Assembly: GCA_028292345.1 (NCBI GenBank)
Contig: JAQGMN010000227.1
Coordinates: 1-5,920 of the forward strand
Origin: Polaromonas sp.
GTDB taxonomy: Bacteria > Pseudomonadota > Gammaproteobacteria > Burkholderiales > Burkholderiaceae_C
Length of the DNA stretch: 5,920 nt
Reading direction: 5' to 3'
In this document: piece by piece, positions 5,004 to 5,920 of the stretch
How positions within the stretch are numbered: the first letter of the stretch is position 1
Layout of the letters: each line of letters opens with the position of its first letter
The notes under the pieces: generated by a model
The model's database searches: none
Told to the model about the DNA's origin: nothing
The model's input: only the letters and a program-made list of their open reading frames with translations
Translations under genes and position numbers: made by a program

Positions 5004-5920
5004 ATGAATCCACCCCGCCAGATTTCCAGCCTTCCGGCCGTCACCCTTGCCACGGTGGACGAGTTGCGCGAGCGCATCCGCCGCAAAGCCAGGCTCAAGG
5101 GGCGCCAGGCGGACGACGCTTCGCTGGAAGAAGTCCGCGCACTGATCGGCCCCCGCCCGGCGGGCGGCCATCGCCGCGACCTGCTGATCGAATACCTGCA
5201 CTTGCTCAACGACGCCTGGCGCTGCCTGCACGACCGGCACCTGGTCGCGCTGGCCAAAGAGATGAACATCCCCATGGCCGAGGTGTACGAGGTGGCGACG
5301 TTCTACCACCATTTCGACGTGCTCAAGGGCGACGAAACCGCGCCCGGCCTGACGGTGCGCGTCTGCGACGGGCTGAGCTGCGAGCTGGCAGGCGCGCAGG
5401 CGCTGCTGGCGCGCCTGCCGGCCTTGCTGGGCGCCGACGCGCGGCTGGTGGCCGCGCCGTGCCTGGGCCGCTGCGAACAGGCGCCGGTGGCGGTGGTGCA
5501 CCAGACGCCGGTGCCGTTTGCCACGCCGGAATCCGTCGTTTCTGCATCGAATACGGCTTTGGCGCACGAACCGCGGGCGCAAGCAGCTATTAATTTTGTA
5601 GTAGCGGACTGGGCCGAAAAAAGCATTCCCGAACTGTCCGGCCACACCGGTTACGCCACCTACCGCGCCCACGGCGGCTATGCGCTGGCCGCGTCGCTGG
5701 TGAACGGGGAAGACGATGGCGAGCGCGTCCTGCATGCCATGGAGAACTCGGGCCTGCGCGGCCTGGGCGGCGCGGGCTTTCCGGCCGGTCGCAAATGGCG
5801 CATCGTGCGCGGGCAGCCCGGTCCGCGCCTGATGGCGGTGAACATCGACGAAGGCGAGCCCGGCACCTTCAAGGACCGCACCTACCTGGAGCGCGACCCG
5901 CACCGCTTTCTGGAAGGCGT
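5004..5920 (+). CDS. NuoE-NuoF fusion, probable NAD-dependent formate dehydrogenase diaphorase subunit (3' truncated by window)
   Basis: The frame from ATG 5004 stays open to the right edge: 305 complete codons, C-terminus missing. Residues about 17-175 are a NuoE-like thioredoxin-fold domain with IPMAEVYEVATFYHHF (89-104) and all four [2Fe-2S] ligands: Cys121, Cys126 (C-x4-C) and Cys153, Cys157 (C-x3-C). A linker (about 176-210) leads to the start of a NuoF-like domain with the glycine-rich LRGLGGAGFPAGRKW (251-265) and IDEGEPGTFKDR (281-292) of the FMN/NADH site. The missing part should hold the [4Fe-4S] cysteines. Electrons from formate would pass through this subunit to NAD+. The ERDPHRFLEG continuation resembles formate dehydrogenase beta subunits. 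HoxF of NAD-reducing hydrogenase has the same fused plan but lacks the NuoE-domain cysteines, making it less likely. The ribosome binding site is weak. An alpha subunit gene is expected downstream. Confidence 0.87.
   Translation, partial: MNPPRQISSLPAVTLATVDELRERIRRKARLKGRQADDASLEEVRALIGPRPAGGHRRDLLIEYLHLLNDAWRCLHDRHLVALAKEMNIPMAEVYEVATFYHHFDVLKGDETAPGLTVRVCDGLSCELAGAQALLARLPALLGADARLVAAPCLGRCEQAPVAVVHQTPVPFATPESVVSASNTALAHEPRAQAAINFVVADWAEKSIPELSGHTGYATYRAHGGYALAASLVNGEDDGERVLHAMENSGLRGLGGAGFPAGRKWRIVRGQPGPRLMAVNIDEGEPGTFKDRTYLERDPHRFLEG
5577..5606. repeat. AT-rich palindromic element inside the NuoE-NuoF linker
   Basis: Within a very GC-rich gene, 5586-5600 is 12 of 15 A/T. GCTATTA (5586-5592) pairs with TAGTAGC (5599-5605), seven pairs with one G-T, around a 6-nt loop; it is preceded by GCGCAAGCA (5577-5585). 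It is translated as AAINFVVA (residues 194-201) using rare-looking codons such as ATT, AAT, TTT and GTA. Both other plus-strand frames contain stops here (TAA 5591, TAG 5599, TAG 5602). It resembles a short dispersed palindromic repeat captured in frame; copies elsewhere cannot be checked from this window. Confidence 0.45.

Noticed and set aside
3905..5275. 456-codon minus-strand frame spanning the methyltransferase and the start of the fusion gene
   Set aside because: It runs antisense through two well-supported genes and their intergenic region and has no domain-like sequence.
4943..5593. 216-codon plus-strand frame starting before the fusion gene
   Set aside because: It is out of phase with the NuoE-NuoF coding frame, consists of P/G/R/A-rich sequence, and ends at a stop in the AT-rich linker tract while the true frame continues.

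Overview
The window is GC-rich with strong G/C preference at third codon positions, tightly packed genes and AGGAG/GGAG-type ribosome binding sites. Together with the gene content (a fused NuoE-NuoF formate dehydrogenase diaphorase, a KtrAB potassium system, a bacterial PRISE reductase), this suggests a betaproteobacterium of the Burkholderiales, most likely Comamonadaceae. The placement is inferred from gene style, not from a marker gene.

Layout. Positions 2-49 hold the last 15 codons of an upstream plus-strand gene. Next come a PRISE-type SDR reductase (165-1232), a strong hairpin (1238-1280) and a small single-domain cupin (1380-1805) that is poorer in GC than its neighbours. A perfect 9-bp hairpin (1853-1873) separates the cupin from a convergent minus-strand operon, ktrB (3908-2574) then ktrA (2584-1910). 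These two genes overlap by 11 nt and both appear to start with TTG. Divergent from ktrB is a class I SAM-dependent methyltransferase (4085-4888), whose leader carries a terminator-like hairpin with six T just before the ribosome binding site. After a 115-nt gap with a well-formed inverted repeat (4942-4969) begins the NuoE-NuoF fusion gene (5004 to beyond the right edge). It is probably the diaphorase subunit of an NAD-dependent formate dehydrogenase and may be the first gene of that operon.

How the genes work together. Only ktrB/ktrA form a clear functional unit: a membrane potassium-translocating subunit and its cytosolic nucleotide-binding gating ring. The fusion protein would pass electrons from a formate-oxidising alpha subunit, expected downstream, through Fe-S clusters and FMN to NAD+. 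The SDR, cupin and methyltransferase are single genes with no evident shared pathway.

I see no mobile element, CRISPR array, tRNA or rRNA, and no convincing undescribed multi-gene system. The points most worth a second look are small: the AT-rich palindrome read in frame through the NuoE-NuoF linker, the dyad upstream of the fusion gene, and the terminator-like leader of the methyltransferase.
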